From positions 1 through 64,000 of the forward strand of contig DATKPY010000037.1 in NCBI GenBank assembly GCA_035523875.1: DNA of 64,000 nucleotides, given 5' to 3'. Below the pieces are notes generated by a model, which saw only the letters and a program-made list of their open reading frames with translations, made no database searches and had not been told where the DNA came from. This DNA comes from JASHUC01 sp035523875 (GTDB lineage Bacteria > Pseudomonadota > Gammaproteobacteria > Steroidobacterales > Steroidobacteraceae). The translations under genes were made by a program, and so were the position numbers. This document shows positions 35,576 through 44,682 of this stretch, piece by piece. Each line of letters begins with the position of its first letter. Within the stretch, counting starts at the first letter, position 1.

Positions 35576-36961
35576 ATGAAAGCGGGCTCGGCCGAGCGAT
35601 CGGCCGGGCGACGGTTGGCAGCGCGCCGGATCGTGTCGGGGTCCGGCGCGCTGCTCCTCGGGGCGCTGCTCGGTGGGCTCCCGGCGCACGCCCAGGCCGT
35701 CAATCCGCATCCCTACCATCTCAAGCTGCCGCCCGTGCGCCCGCTCTCCGCGATGGCGCGGCTCGGCGAGCGGCTCTTTCACGATGCGCGCCTCTCGGGA
35801 TCAGGCCGGATCTCGTGCGTGAGCTGCCACAGTCCCGTGCACGCCTACGGCCCGCCCGGAGAGAGCTCGGTGATGCTGGGGGGAACGGACGACCGAAGTC
35901 CGGGGTTCCGCGCGGTGCCGTCGCTCCGCTACCTGTACCGCCAGCCGCCCTTCAGCATCGGACCGGACACCCAAGGTGACGACGACCGGGCGCTCACGCT
36001 TGAGCAGCAGGTCGCTCAGTCCGGGAGCAAGGTCCGCACGCTCAAGACCGCCCTTGCTCCGCAGGCGGCGGCGGCGAACCTCGTGCCGCAGGGAGGGCTG
36101 TTCTGGGACGGCCGGGTGAACACGCTCCAGCAGCAGGTGAACGGGCCGATCTTCAACCCGGCCGAGATGGCGGCCGGCTCCCCCGCGCGCGTGCTCGCCA
36201 AGCTCGAAGCGAACTACGGCGAGGACTTCAAGGGCTTTTTTGGTCCGACCGTATTTCAGAGCCCTCGGCTCGCCCTCGATGAGGCGATGTTCGCGATCGG
36301 GCGCTATCAGATCGAGAGCGCGGATTTTCATCCCTTCCGCAGCAAGTACGATGCGTGGCTCACCGGGCGCGCCGAGTTGACCCCGGCGGAGCTGCGCGGC
36401 TATCGCCTGTTCAACGATCCGGCCAAGGGCAATTGCGCAGCCTGCCACCTCGATCAGCCGACGCGCGACGGACGACCGCCGCTCTTCACCGACTATCAGT
36501 ACGAGGCGCTCGGCGTACCCCGCAATTCCGCGATCCCCGCCAATCGCGATCCGCGCTACTACGATCTCGGGGTGTGCGGGCCGTACCGCACGGACCTGCG
36601 TGCCGAGACCCAGTACTGCGGCATGTTCCTCACGCCGAGCCTGCGCAACGTCGCGACCCGCCACGTGTTCTTCCACAACGGGGTCTTCCACTCGCTGCGC
36701 GCAGTGCTCGAGTGGTACGTGTACCGCGATCTGGCACCCGAGCGGTTCTACTCGCGCGATGCCGCGGGGCAGGTGGTGAAGTACGACGACCTGCCGCCCC
36801 AGTACCGCCGCAACGTCGACACCGTCGATGCCCCGTTCAACCGCCATCCCGGTGATGCGCCCGCGCTCACCGCGGCGGAGATCGCCGATGTGATCGCCTT
36901 CCTCGAGACCCTCACGGACGAGAACGCGGGGGCTGCGCCCGAGGTGAGTGCGGCGCGCTGA
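35576..36961 (+). CDS. Dihaem cytochrome c peroxidase/MauG-family protein
   Basis: 461 residues from ATG 35576; an in-frame ATG 24 bases upstream is possible. The signal peptide runs through GALLLGALLGGLPAHAQA. Two c-type haem sites are present: CVSCH near residue 80 and CAACH near residue 286, with GERLFHDARLSGSGRISCVSCH and FFHNGVFHSLRAVLEWY typical of the CCP/MauG family. Known: the family reduces hydrogen peroxide or performs long-range oxidations in the periplasm. Maturation needs a Ccm system outside this window. Its last 50 bases overlap the end of the convergent Sel1-repeat gene. The phosphoesterase upstream is probably in the same transcript. Confidence 0.88.
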   Translation: MKAGSAERSAGRRLAARRIVSGSGALLLGALLGGLPAHAQAVNPHPYHLKLPPVRPLSAMARLGERLFHDARLSGSGRISCVSCHSPVHAYGPPGESSVMLGGTDDRSPGFRAVPSLRYLYRQPPFSIGPDTQGDDDRALTLEQQVAQSGSKVRTLKTALAPQAAAANLVPQGGLFWDGRVNTLQQQVNGPIFNPAEMAAGSPARVLAKLEANYGEDFKGFFGPTVFQSPRLALDEAMFAIGRYQIESADFHPFRSKYDAWLTGRAELTPAELRGYRLFNDPAKGNCAACHLDQPTRDGRPPLFTDYQYEALGVPRNSAIPANRDPRYYDLGVCGPYRTDLRAETQYCGMFLTPSLRNVATRHVFFHNGVFHSLRAVLEWYVYRDLAPERFYSRDAAGQVVKYDDLPPQYRRNVDTVDAPFNRHPGDAPALTAAEIADVIAFLETLTDENAGAAPEVSAAR

Positions 36962-37772
36962 TCGGTCGCAGCGAATCTCCCGCGGGCGCAGCGAGCGCAC
37001 GGATCCGCGCGGCGAGCGCGTGGAGCTTCCGATCGCGTGCGCCCCCGAGCGCGCGGTCGATCACCCGTCGCGTGCGCTCATCGCCCTCGACCGCCGCCAT
37101 CCAGAGCCACTGCGCCGCGTCGTCCGGGTGACCGCGCTCCAGGAGCAGGAGCGCGTAGTTGAGCTGGCCGCGGAAGTAGCCCGACTCGGCGGAGCGGCGG
37201 TACCAGTAGGCGGCATCCGCGAGGCTGGGCCGACAGCCCCAGCCCTCCTCGAGGGAGCGACCGAGCAGATTCATTGCGCGGCCGTGCCCTTGGCGCGCGG
37301 CGCGCAGGTACCAACGGAGCGCCTGCGGTTGATCGCGGAGGATGCCACGCCCGTCAAAGAGCATGTTGCCGAAGTTGTATTCACCCCAGTCGTGGCCGCG
37401 GAGGGCGGATGAGTGGTAGTGTGCGGCGGCGAGCGTCAGGTCAGCGGCGATGCCCCAGCCGTTCTCGTGACAGCGTCCGACCATGTTCATCGCATCGGCA
37501 TCGCCCTGGCGGGCGGCGCGCGCGAACCAGGCGAGCGCGGCACGCTCATCCCGCGGCACGCCCCGGCCCGCGAGCAGCATTCGCCCGAGCCGTAGCTGGG
37601 CGGCCGGCACGCCTTGCTCGGCGGCGCCCTGGACCCACTCGGCCGCGGCGACCGGATCCCCACCGAGCACGCTCCAGAGCTCCCGGTCATTCATCCGCAG
37701 GAGCCGCTCGAATTTCACCTGTCGCGCCTCGAGTGCCGCGGCGCGCGCAAGCTGTGCGGTCGTCAAGGTCAT
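36912..37772 (-). CDS. Sel1-like repeat protein of the PiuC operon
   Basis: 286 residues. At least four SLR/TPR units are visible: AAAEWVQGAAEQGVPAAQLRLGRMLL, ALAWFARAARQGDADAMNMVGRCHENGWG, ALRWYLRAARQGHGRAMNLLGRSLEEGWG and AAYWYRRSAESGYFRGQLNYALLLL. No signal peptide, so cytosolic. It begins 29 bases after the PiuC-like gene on the same strand. As I recall, Pseudomonas has a similar Sel1-type gene beside piuC, which would support a conserved but undefined role in iron uptake. SLR proteins usually mediate protein-protein contacts. The 3' end overlaps the convergent peroxidase gene by 50 bases. Confidence 0.82.
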   Translation of the reverse strand: MTLTTAQLARAAALEARQVKFERLLRMNDRELWSVLGGDPVAAAEWVQGAAEQGVPAAQLRLGRMLLAGRGVPRDERAALAWFARAARQGDADAMNMVGRCHENGWGIAADLTLAAAHYHSSALRGHDWGEYNFGNMLFDGRGILRDQPQALRWYLRAARQGHGRAMNLLGRSLEEGWGCRPSLADAAYWYRRSAESGYFRGQLNYALLLLERGHPDDAAQWLWMAAVEGDERTRRVIDRALGGARDRKLHALAARIRALAAPAGDSLRPISAPHSPRAQPPRSRP

Positions 37773-37800
37773 GGCGGATGCGTCCCCGGGCCGCCCGCGA

Positions 37801-38481
37801 TCAGAGCTCGGCCCAGCGTCTGAGCAGATTGTGATAGCAGGCGGTCAGGTGCACGAGGCAGTCGCGGTTCGCCCCCGTCGCGGTGAGCTCGCGAATGGAC
37901 GCGTCGAGCTCGTAGAGGATCGCTCGCGCGCCGTCGTCGCGCACCAGGCTCTGCACCCAGAAGATGGCCGCGAGGCGCACGCCGCGCGTCACACGCTCGA
38001 CGCGGTGGACGCTGCTCGCGGGGTAGACGACCAGATCGCCTGCCGCGGGCTTCACGGATTGCACACCGAATGCGTCCTCGATCCGCAGCTCCCCGCCGTC
38101 GTACTCGTCTGGGGGCGTGAGGAAGAGCGTGGCCGACACATCCGTGCGCAGCCGGTGCGCGCTTCCGGGCACCTGCCGCAGGGCGTTGTCAATGTGAGCG
38201 CCGAATGCCATGCCGGTCTCGTAGCGATTGAAGAGGGGCGGGTAGAGGTGGCGCGGGAGCGCGGCGCTCGCGAACGCCGGACTGCGCTCGAGCGCGCGCA
38301 CGACCCACTCGCCCGCTTCCCGCGCCGCGGGCTCATCGTGCGGCAGCTGCAGGTTGGATTTGACCGCGGCCGACTGATGACCGGCCGTCAAGCGTCCGTC
38401 CGCCCAGGCGGCGGCCTCGAGCAGTTGCCGGACTGCCAGGAGCTCATCGGCGGCGAGGAGCGAGGGGATGCGCACGAGCAT
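37801..38481 (-). CDS. piuC: Fe(II)/2-oxoglutarate dioxygenase, PiuC/YbiX (PKHD) type
   Basis: 226 residues from ATG 38481, five bases after the TonB receptor stop. MLVRIPSLLAADELLAVRQLLE, then DGRLTAGHQSAAVKSNLQL, is the standard N-terminus. The iron ligands are His-x-Asp in GAHIDNAL and the distal His in ASSVHRVERVTRGVRLAAIFWVQSLVRD, with the 2-oxoglutarate Arg ten residues later. PKHD hydroxylases sit beside catecholate or hydroxamate siderophore receptors in many proteobacteria, and their substrate is still unclear. With the receptor and Sel1 gene it forms a three-gene iron-regulated operon behind the Fur-like site at 40769-40783. Confidence 0.92.
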   Translation of the reverse strand: MLVRIPSLLAADELLAVRQLLEAAAWADGRLTAGHQSAAVKSNLQLPHDEPAAREAGEWVVRALERSPAFASAALPRHLYPPLFNRYETGMAFGAHIDNALRQVPGSAHRLRTDVSATLFLTPPDEYDGGELRIEDAFGVQSVKPAAGDLVVYPASSVHRVERVTRGVRLAAIFWVQSLVRDDGARAILYELDASIRELTATGANRDCLVHLTACYHNLLRRWAEL

Positions 38482-38486
38482 GGGGT

Positions 38487-40721
38487 TCAGAGCGCCGCAC
38501 GGATCGTGAGGGAGCCGCTGCGGCCCGGGCCGGGCAGCACGTGATTCTCCGCCACGCTCGTGTAGTAGGGCGACTGGTAGTAGAGCTTGTTGAGGAGGTT
38601 GAAGCCATTGAGTTGCAGCGACACCTGCTGCGTCAGGCGGTAGGAAACCATCGCATTGACGACGGTGTAGCCGGGCAGGGAGGCCGCTTCGCCGTTGTCG
38701 GCGAAGCGGTGGCTGAACCAGTTGCCGCCGACGCCCATCTCCCACGGGCCGGAGAATTCGTACTCAGTCCACAAGTTGATCTCGTTGTGGGCGACGTTCG
38801 GCAGGTCCTTGCCGACGTAGGCTGCGGTTCCGGAGGCGATCGTCCGCCCATCGAGGTAGGTGTAGCCGGCCGTAAGCTCCCAGGCTCGCGTCACGTGGCC
38901 CGTGGCGGTGAGCTCGAGTCCGTCGACGCGCTGGTTGCCCTCGAGGAGCGTGACGTTCGGATTCTCCGGATCGTTGGTCTGCGCGTTGTCCACGACGGTG
39001 CGGAACACTGCGCTGCTCAGCAGGAGCCCCCCGCCGAGGAGCGTGTCCTTCGCTCCGAGCTCGAAAGTTTGGGCCTTGACCGGACCGAGGTTGGCGGTCT
39101 TGGTCGTGAGGGTGAGCGCCTCGGCCGACGGATCGAACGAGGTGCCGTAGAAGAAGTAGTAGGTCTGCTGCGCAGCGGGCGTGAACTCGAGTGCGGCCCT
39201 GGGGCTTCCGAGACGATCCACGTGGTGAAGATCGAGCGGGGTGTCGGTCGCCAGCGTGAGCTGGTCGTAGTCGGCGGAGAACTCATCGTAGCGAGCGCCG
39301 GCGAGCAAGGAGAGCTCGGAGGTGAGCCCGATGGTGTCGGTCGCGTAGGCGGAATAGGCGTAGGCGAGGGTGTCCTGGTCGGCGCTCGTGGGCGGCAGCG
39401 CGGGAAGCGCCTGATAAGGATCGGGGTCGAGGAGCGGCGTCTCGGGAATCCAGTTGTTGTTCGCGTTGAAGGGGTTCGCGTACCGGGCCAGATCGGAGCT
39501 CTGGCGCGAGTACTCGAGACCGCCCACGAATTCGTGGGTCACGGCGCCCGTGGAGAAATGCGCGGTGAGATCGAGCTGATCGTCGAGATTGGTCTGAATG
39601 CCGGAGCTGTACGGGGCATCGCGGCCGATCAGGATATCGGTGAGCGGGATCTGCGGGCCCGGCGGACCCTGTCCATCGTCGGCCGCACTGCCAAAGTTCG
39701 GCATCGTCGTTCGATAGTCGAACTCGTAGTGAGCGTAGCGAAGGGTATTGGAGAGAGAGAGGCTCGAGGCGAACTCGTGCCGGTAACGCGCTGTTGCGAT
39801 GTCCTCCGCCGTGGTGTCGCGGTCGGTGAGGAGACCGTAATAGGTGTTCCCCGGAACCGGTGCGGGCAGCCCATCGAGGAACGGGATGCCGGGATCGGGC
39901 CGGTCGTCCTCCTGCTGGTGGAGGTATGCGAGGACGAGCGTATCCGGCCCACCAATCCCGAAGGCCAGCGCCGGGGCGAGCCCCCAGCGCCTGTTCTTCA
40001 CGAAATCGCGGTCCGCCACCGCGGAGGATTCGCCCATGGCGTTGAGGCGGAAAGCCTCCGCGCTCGCGAATGGCGCGTTCACATCGGCCGTGCTCCGCAG
40101 TAGATCGTTGGTGCCGAAATCCGCGGTGATGACCTCGAAGGGGGCGAGCTCGGGCGCCTTGCTCACCTGGTTGATGGCGCCCCCGGTCGAACCGCGGCCG
40201 AAGAGCACGGCCGAGGGTCCCTTCACGACCTCCACGGACTCGAGGTCGAAGCTGTCGCGCGTGTAGACGGCGGCATCGCGGATGCCGTCGAGAAAGAAGT
40301 CGTTGAAGGCAGAGAAGCCGCGGATGTTCACCGTGTCGCCGCGCGCGGCACCCTCGCCCGCGTTGAGCGTGATGCCCGGGACGTTCTTGAGCGCATCCTC
40401 GAGCCGGGTATCGGACTGCGCTTCGATGAGCTGCTGGTTCACCACCGTCACGCTCTGCGGAATGTCCTGGAGATCCTGCGCAATCTTTCCTTTGACGAGG
40501 GGACGCACGCCGCTCACGGTCACCTGCTGCAGCGGCTCACTCGCCCCGCCGGCGGCGCTCTGATCGACGGCTTGCGCCGCGGCCGGCTGGCAGGCCGCGG
40601 CCGCACCCAGCATCGAGGTCACACCGATGCCGCAGGCGCTCAAGCTGCCGACGCGCGAGCGCAGCGGACTCTGCGTGGGCTCTGCGCCGAGCGCGGGCGC
40701 TACCGAAGGATCGGTCGACAT
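38487..40721 (-). CDS. TonB-dependent siderophore receptor (Fiu/PiuA-like)
   Basis: 744 residues from ATG 40721, with GGAGG five bases upstream. The N-terminal extension and hydrophobic SACGIGVTSMLGAAAAC to AAAQA give the signal peptide. The plug domain shows IAQDLQDIPQSVTVVNQQLIEAQSDTRLEDALKNVPGITLNAGEGAARGDTVNIRGF in order, then VEVVKGPSAVLFGRGSTGGAINQVSK. The 22-strand barrel ends in SLTIRAAL rather than the usual terminal Phe. ArgPheSer-type plug features and the PiuC neighbour suggest catecholate siderophores or their breakdown products as cargo. The receptor lies in the outer membrane and needs TonB-ExbBD elsewhere. A Fur-like box overlaps the promoter region. Confidence 0.93.
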   Translation of the reverse strand: MSTDPSVAPALGAEPTQSPLRSRVGSLSACGIGVTSMLGAAAACQPAAAQAVDQSAAGGASEPLQQVTVSGVRPLVKGKIAQDLQDIPQSVTVVNQQLIEAQSDTRLEDALKNVPGITLNAGEGAARGDTVNIRGFSAFNDFFLDGIRDAAVYTRDSFDLESVEVVKGPSAVLFGRGSTGGAINQVSKAPELAPFEVITADFGTNDLLRSTADVNAPFASAEAFRLNAMGESSAVADRDFVKNRRWGLAPALAFGIGGPDTLVLAYLHQQEDDRPDPGIPFLDGLPAPVPGNTYYGLLTDRDTTAEDIATARYRHEFASSLSLSNTLRYAHYEFDYRTTMPNFGSAADDGQGPPGPQIPLTDILIGRDAPYSSGIQTNLDDQLDLTAHFSTGAVTHEFVGGLEYSRQSSDLARYANPFNANNNWIPETPLLDPDPYQALPALPPTSADQDTLAYAYSAYATDTIGLTSELSLLAGARYDEFSADYDQLTLATDTPLDLHHVDRLGSPRAALEFTPAAQQTYYFFYGTSFDPSAEALTLTTKTANLGPVKAQTFELGAKDTLLGGGLLLSSAVFRTVVDNAQTNDPENPNVTLLEGNQRVDGLELTATGHVTRAWELTAGYTYLDGRTIASGTAAYVGKDLPNVAHNEINLWTEYEFSGPWEMGVGGNWFSHRFADNGEAASLPGYTVVNAMVSYRLTQQVSLQLNGFNLLNKLYYQSPYYTSVAENHVLPGPGRSGSLTIRAAL

Positions 40722-40768
40722 CGTCACCTCCGAGCGAACGGACCTTTCCGAGCGATTCCGAATCTAAA

Positions 40769-40783
40769 TGATAATGATTCGCA
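40769..40783 (-). promoter_or_regulatory. Fur box upstream of the TonB receptor operon
   Basis: TGATAATGATTCGCA matches the 7-1-7 Fur consensus TGATAATNATTATCA at 12 of 14 defined positions. It lies about 50 bases ahead of the receptor start in an A/T-rich patch, the expected position for iron-dependent repression. The preceding AAA and a second overlapping GATAATGATT half site may allow two Fur dimers to bind. Confidence 0.75.
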
Positions 40784-40846
40784 ATACGGTGTCAACTCGA
40801 AAAGTGCCGGGTTGGGGTGCGCGCGCGGAGCGCCGCCCAAGCCCTC

Positions 40847-43168
40847 TCACACGCCCGTGGGCTCGGGAGTCTGCTCGAGCGCTTCGCGCAGCTCGCGCAG
40901 TTTGGGGGGCTTACCGAGAACGAAATCCACGTGAAGCGGGGTATCTCCGTCCGCGACCAAGCGCTGACCCCACCCCGTCAGCATGATGACCGTCGTCGTG
41001 GGCACGCTCGTCTTGACGGCGGCGGAGACCTTGCGTCCGTCGACGTGCGGCATGCCCAGGTCCGTGATGACGACGGGAAAAGGCTCGCCGCGACGGTGGG
41101 CGGCGAGGAAGGTGTCGATCCCCGCCTGGCCGCCGTCCGCGGCGGTGACATCGTGGCCGTCCGACGCGAGCGCTTCGCGCAGGATCTTGAGCACCAGCGG
41201 GTCGTCGTCGACGATCAGGATCCGCCGCGGTCGCACCGCTCGGTCGCCGGCGGCGGGCGTGGCGAGCTCGGCCGCGGAGACCTTCGGGACCGTAAAAATG
41301 AGTCGCACCGTGGTGCCGCGGCCGACCTCGCTTTCAATCTCGATGTCCGCACCGTGCCGCTGCGCGATCCCGTAGACCATGGCGAGCCCGAGGCCGGTGC
41401 CGCGCTCGCCTTTGGTCGTGAAGAAAGGCTCGAAGCAGCGCCGTCGCGTCTCCTCGCTCATCCCGAGGCCCGAGTCGATGACTTCCAAGCAGACGCGCAC
41501 CTGCGATAGGGGCGCCGCGGAGCCGCCGGCGTCCTGCGGGGCGAACCGCGTTCGCAACGTGAGCGGACCGCCCTGCGGCATGGCATCGACGGCATTGAGG
41601 ACGAGATTGGTCAGCGCTTCGCGGATCTCGCTCTCGGCCCCGAGAATGGCCGGCAGATCCGGCGCGAGGTCGCTCTGCACCGCGACCGCAATGCCGCGCT
41701 GCTGAGCGATGTCGCCCCAGCGTGCGCGCGTGAGGTCGACGACCTCGGGGACGAGGCGGTTCAAGTCCACCGGCACGAGCAGCTTCTGCGGCTCTCGCGG
41801 CCGATAGAACTCGCGCAGACGCGCGACGGTCTGCGCCACGTCGTGGATCGCACGCAGGACCGAGGCAAGCCTTTCGCGGACGGACGGGCTGAGCGAGCGC
41901 TCGCGTTCGAGCAGCATCTCCGTGTAGATGGCCGCGGGGGAGATTGCATTATTGATGTCGTGCGCGATGCCGCTCGCCATCTGGCCGAGCGCGCGCAGCC
42001 GCTCCTGCTGCATGATGTGCTTCTGCGTCTCGCGCAGCTCGTCATAGGCGCGCTGCAGCGCGCCGTGAAGCTCGGCCTGATGGGCCGCGAGCGCCACGTG
42101 CTCGCTCAGCTGGCGCAGGAATTCGCAGTCTCCGCTCGTGAAGCTGTGCGCCTGCCGGCGCGCGACCAGGAGTGCGGCGAACGGTTTGCTCGCAACGAGC
42201 AGCGGCGCTGCGACGAAGGAGCGCAGCGCGCCGTGCGCCAGGCGCTGCGCAAACGGGAAGGGCACCTCCATGACATCCGGCTCGTGGACGAGCTCCCCGC
42301 GCAGGCAACGCGACAGTCCGTTGCGGTCGATGGGGATGCGCGCCTGCTCCGCCATCGCGAGCGCCATCGCGAGCGTCGTGCTCCGCGTGCCCACGCTCGT
42401 GATGGTGAGGCACTCGTCGGTTGCGTCGTAGAGTCCGACGCAGCAGAAGTCGACCGGCATCTCCTCCTCCACAGTGCCGACGACGGCCTGGAAGATGCTG
42501 CGGATGTCCTGGCGATCCCCGATCGCGCGGGTGATGTGCTGCAGAAGATTGAGCCGCTGGAGCTGTGACTGCAGTCGCAGCTGCGCCTGCTCGCGCTCGC
42601 GCACCTCTGCCGCAAGGCTCCTCGCCACCCGTTCGAGCTCGGCCGTCCGCTCCTGCACGCGCTGCTCCAGCCGATCGTTCGCCTCGTGCAACGCATCCGC
42701 GGCGAGCTTGTGATCGGTGACATCGCGCGCCGTCGCGTACATGAAGCCGTTCGGCTGGGGCATCGAGCGCCAGGAAAGCGTGCGCCAGGTGCCGTTCTTG
42801 TGCCGGTAGCGGTTCTCGAACTGCAGCACGCGCTCCCCGCCGCGAATCTGCTTCTCCACCTCTCGGAGCGTGCGCTCATGGTCGTCCGGATGGATGAACT
42901 CGAGGTAGGGTCGCGCGAGGAATTCCTGCGGGCTCCAGCCGAGCATCTCGGTGACGCCGGGGCTCACGCGCTTGAAGTAGCCGTCGTCGCTCGCGATGCA
43001 CAGGAAGTCGAGAGACAGCGAGAAGAAGCGCTCGAGCTGCGCGGCCGCTTCGTGCGCGGCTTGCTCGGCCCGCGCACGGGCGCCGCGGTTGCGCCTTGCG
43101 GCATAGAGCGACCAGCCGACGAGGGCGCACGCAAGCAGGCTACCGCCGACGATGACGGAGACGCTCAT
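40847..43168 (-). CDS. Hybrid sensor histidine kinase: TM-PAS-GAF-HisKA-HATPase-receiver
   Basis: 773 residues. One N-terminal membrane helix (VIVGGSLLACALVGWSLY) with almost no periplasmic part. PAS/PAC at ~45-155 (LSLDFLCIASDDGYFKRVSPGVTEMLGWSPQEF, then RYRHKNGTWRTLSW), a coiled coil at ~160-210, and a GAF domain at ~215-370. HisKA: GQMASGIAHDINN with the phosphorylated His403. HATPase: EALTNLVLNAVDAMP (N box), DSGLGM (G1), FEPFFTTKGERGTGLGL (F/G2). The receiver at ~635-755 has the acidic pair in LIVDDDP, phospho-Asp in ITDLGMPH, Thr in MLTGWG and Lys in LGKPP. Signals reach it from the cytosol through PAS/GAF. No output regulator is adjacent, so it is an orphan hybrid kinase; the final target is unknown. 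Confidence 0.92.
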   Translation of the reverse strand: MSVSVIVGGSLLACALVGWSLYAARRNRGARARAEQAAHEAAAQLERFFSLSLDFLCIASDDGYFKRVSPGVTEMLGWSPQEFLARPYLEFIHPDDHERTLREVEKQIRGGERVLQFENRYRHKNGTWRTLSWRSMPQPNGFMYATARDVTDHKLAADALHEANDRLEQRVQERTAELERVARSLAAEVREREQAQLRLQSQLQRLNLLQHITRAIGDRQDIRSIFQAVVGTVEEEMPVDFCCVGLYDATDECLTITSVGTRSTTLAMALAMAEQARIPIDRNGLSRCLRGELVHEPDVMEVPFPFAQRLAHGALRSFVAAPLLVASKPFAALLVARRQAHSFTSGDCEFLRQLSEHVALAAHQAELHGALQRAYDELRETQKHIMQQERLRALGQMASGIAHDINNAISPAAIYTEMLLERERSLSPSVRERLASVLRAIHDVAQTVARLREFYRPREPQKLLVPVDLNRLVPEVVDLTRARWGDIAQQRGIAVAVQSDLAPDLPAILGAESEIREALTNLVLNAVDAMPQGGPLTLRTRFAPQDAGGSAAPLSQVRVCLEVIDSGLGMSEETRRRCFEPFFTTKGERGTGLGLAMVYGIAQRHGADIEIESEVGRGTTVRLIFTVPKVSAAELATPAAGDRAVRPRRILIVDDDPLVLKILREALASDGHDVTAADGGQAGIDTFLAAHRRGEPFPVVITDLGMPHVDGRKVSAAVKTSVPTTTVIMLTGWGQRLVADGDTPLHVDFVLGKPPKLRELREALEQTPEPTGV

Positions 43169-43230
43169 CGCTCACTCATGTTCGAGACCCACTGCCCAAG
43201 TGCGTGCCGGGCGCTCCCCGGAGGTCCCCG

Positions 43231-44682
43231 TCAAGCATACCGGGCGGCGAGCAGGGCAGCTTCGCTCGCTCGTCCGGTAGCGCGCAACCGCTCGAGATAG
43301 GCGGGCAGCTCGCCGCGAACGTGGAACGGCCCGCCCTCCTGCATCACGTGGACGAGTGGATCACGCCCGCGGGCCGCGTGCGGCAGCATCCGCGATTCCC
43401 ACTGCGAGAGCAGCACCAGACCGCGGCCGGCGATCTCCGGGCGCTGCGCGGCGAGATTGTGCTGCTCGTGAGGGTCACTCTCCAGATCGAACAGCATGAT
43501 GTCGTCAAAGAGGTGATAGCCGCCGTGGAGCGTGCTGATCAGCATCCACTGGTCGAAGCGGACGCCGCGCTGGCAGGTCCAGGCTCCCTGAGAGAGCACC
43601 AGATGATCGCGCCCGACATCCTCGCCCGCCGTGAGGCTCGCGGCGAAGGACTCCCCGTCCCAGCTCTCGGGCACGTCCTGTCCGAGGAGCTCGAGGAGCG
43701 TCGCTGTCACGTCGATCTGGTAGTGCAGCGCCCGGCGCCGTCCAGTCCCGAGCCCGGGCCATCTGAGAATCAGCGGCACGTGCGTCGTGTGCTCATCGGC
43801 GGTTTGGTGGTCACAGTAGATGTTGAGCTCGCCCAAGGTCTCGCCGTGGTCGGAGGAGACCAGGACGGCGGCGTCGCGCTCGACACCGAGCTCTGCGAGG
43901 AGCGCGATGAGCCGCCCGACGTATTCGTCGGCCACGACGACGCCGGTATCGTAACCGTCGAACATGGTACGCACCGCCGCCATGTCCCCGATCTCCTGAG
44001 GTTGGCGCGGGTAGTGGATCCGGTCGTACTCATTCGGGGCGAAGCCGCGGCCCTCGCGCGCACTGTGAGGCCCGCAGCCCATCCAGTGACGCGCGCGAAC
44101 GTCCTCGGTGAGCCACGCCGGATGCGGCACACCGGCAAACGGCTCGCCGTATCTGGGCGCGGCGCGATACGGAGTGTGGGGATCCCACATATGCACATGC
44201 AGGAACCAGCTTTCCTCGCGGCCGTGGCGGTGGAGCCAATCGGCGGCGAGCCCGTAGACTTCATCCGCAGTCTCCATGCCGTACTTACCGACGTTGTAGG
44301 TCTCATCGAAGCCCGCGTGCCAGTGAAAGGCGGAGTGCCGGTGCGCGAAGGAGCTCACGGTCACGGTCTTCAGGCCCGCGCGCTTGAGGCGGTTGGGAAA
44401 AGAATTGAGGTGCAGCCGGGAGTGAAACTGCCGAGTCGCGCCGTCGATCGCCGGGTCCGCGTCGGTGCCCCCGTGATTGACGACGCCGTTGTGAATACCG
44501 AACTGGCCGGTAAGGAGCGCAGTGCGACTCGGCAGGCAGGGCGTATCGGAGGCGTAGACCCGCTCGAAGACGAGCGCGCCCGCGGCCAGCCGATCGATGT
44601 TCGGGCTCGTGCGCCGCAGGTAGCCGTAGCACCCCAGGTGATCGGCTCTCAGCGTGTCGATGTCGATATAAAGGAGTCGCAT
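43231..44682 (-). CDS. Sulfatase (Cys-type formylglycine arylsulfatase family)
   Basis: 483 residues from ATG 44682, with AAGGAG on the plus strand complement region absent and the ribosome site inside the upstream gene. The start LLYIDIDTLRADHLGCYGY carries the calcium Asp residues. C49-L-P-S-R with TALLTGQ is the formylglycine motif (CxPSR) of Cys-type sulfatases. Further ligands: Asp and His in SSDHGETLG, His in HVHMWDPHTPY. No signal peptide is visible, so a cytosolic location is likely, although many such enzymes are exported. It releases sulfate from a sulfated ester. A formylglycine-generating enzyme is not present in the window. Its first 34 bases overlap the end of the poly-gamma-glutamate-hydrolase-like gene. 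Confidence 0.9.
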   Translation of the reverse strand: MRLLYIDIDTLRADHLGCYGYLRRTSPNIDRLAAGALVFERVYASDTPCLPSRTALLTGQFGIHNGVVNHGGTDADPAIDGATRQFHSRLHLNSFPNRLKRAGLKTVTVSSFAHRHSAFHWHAGFDETYNVGKYGMETADEVYGLAADWLHRHGREESWFLHVHMWDPHTPYRAAPRYGEPFAGVPHPAWLTEDVRARHWMGCGPHSAREGRGFAPNEYDRIHYPRQPQEIGDMAAVRTMFDGYDTGVVVADEYVGRLIALLAELGVERDAAVLVSSDHGETLGELNIYCDHQTADEHTTHVPLILRWPGLGTGRRRALHYQIDVTATLLELLGQDVPESWDGESFAASLTAGEDVGRDHLVLSQGAWTCQRGVRFDQWMLISTLHGGYHLFDDIMLFDLESDPHEQHNLAAQRPEIAGRGLVLLSQWESRMLPHAARGRDPLVHVMQEGGPFHVRGELPAYLERLRATGRASEAALLAARYA

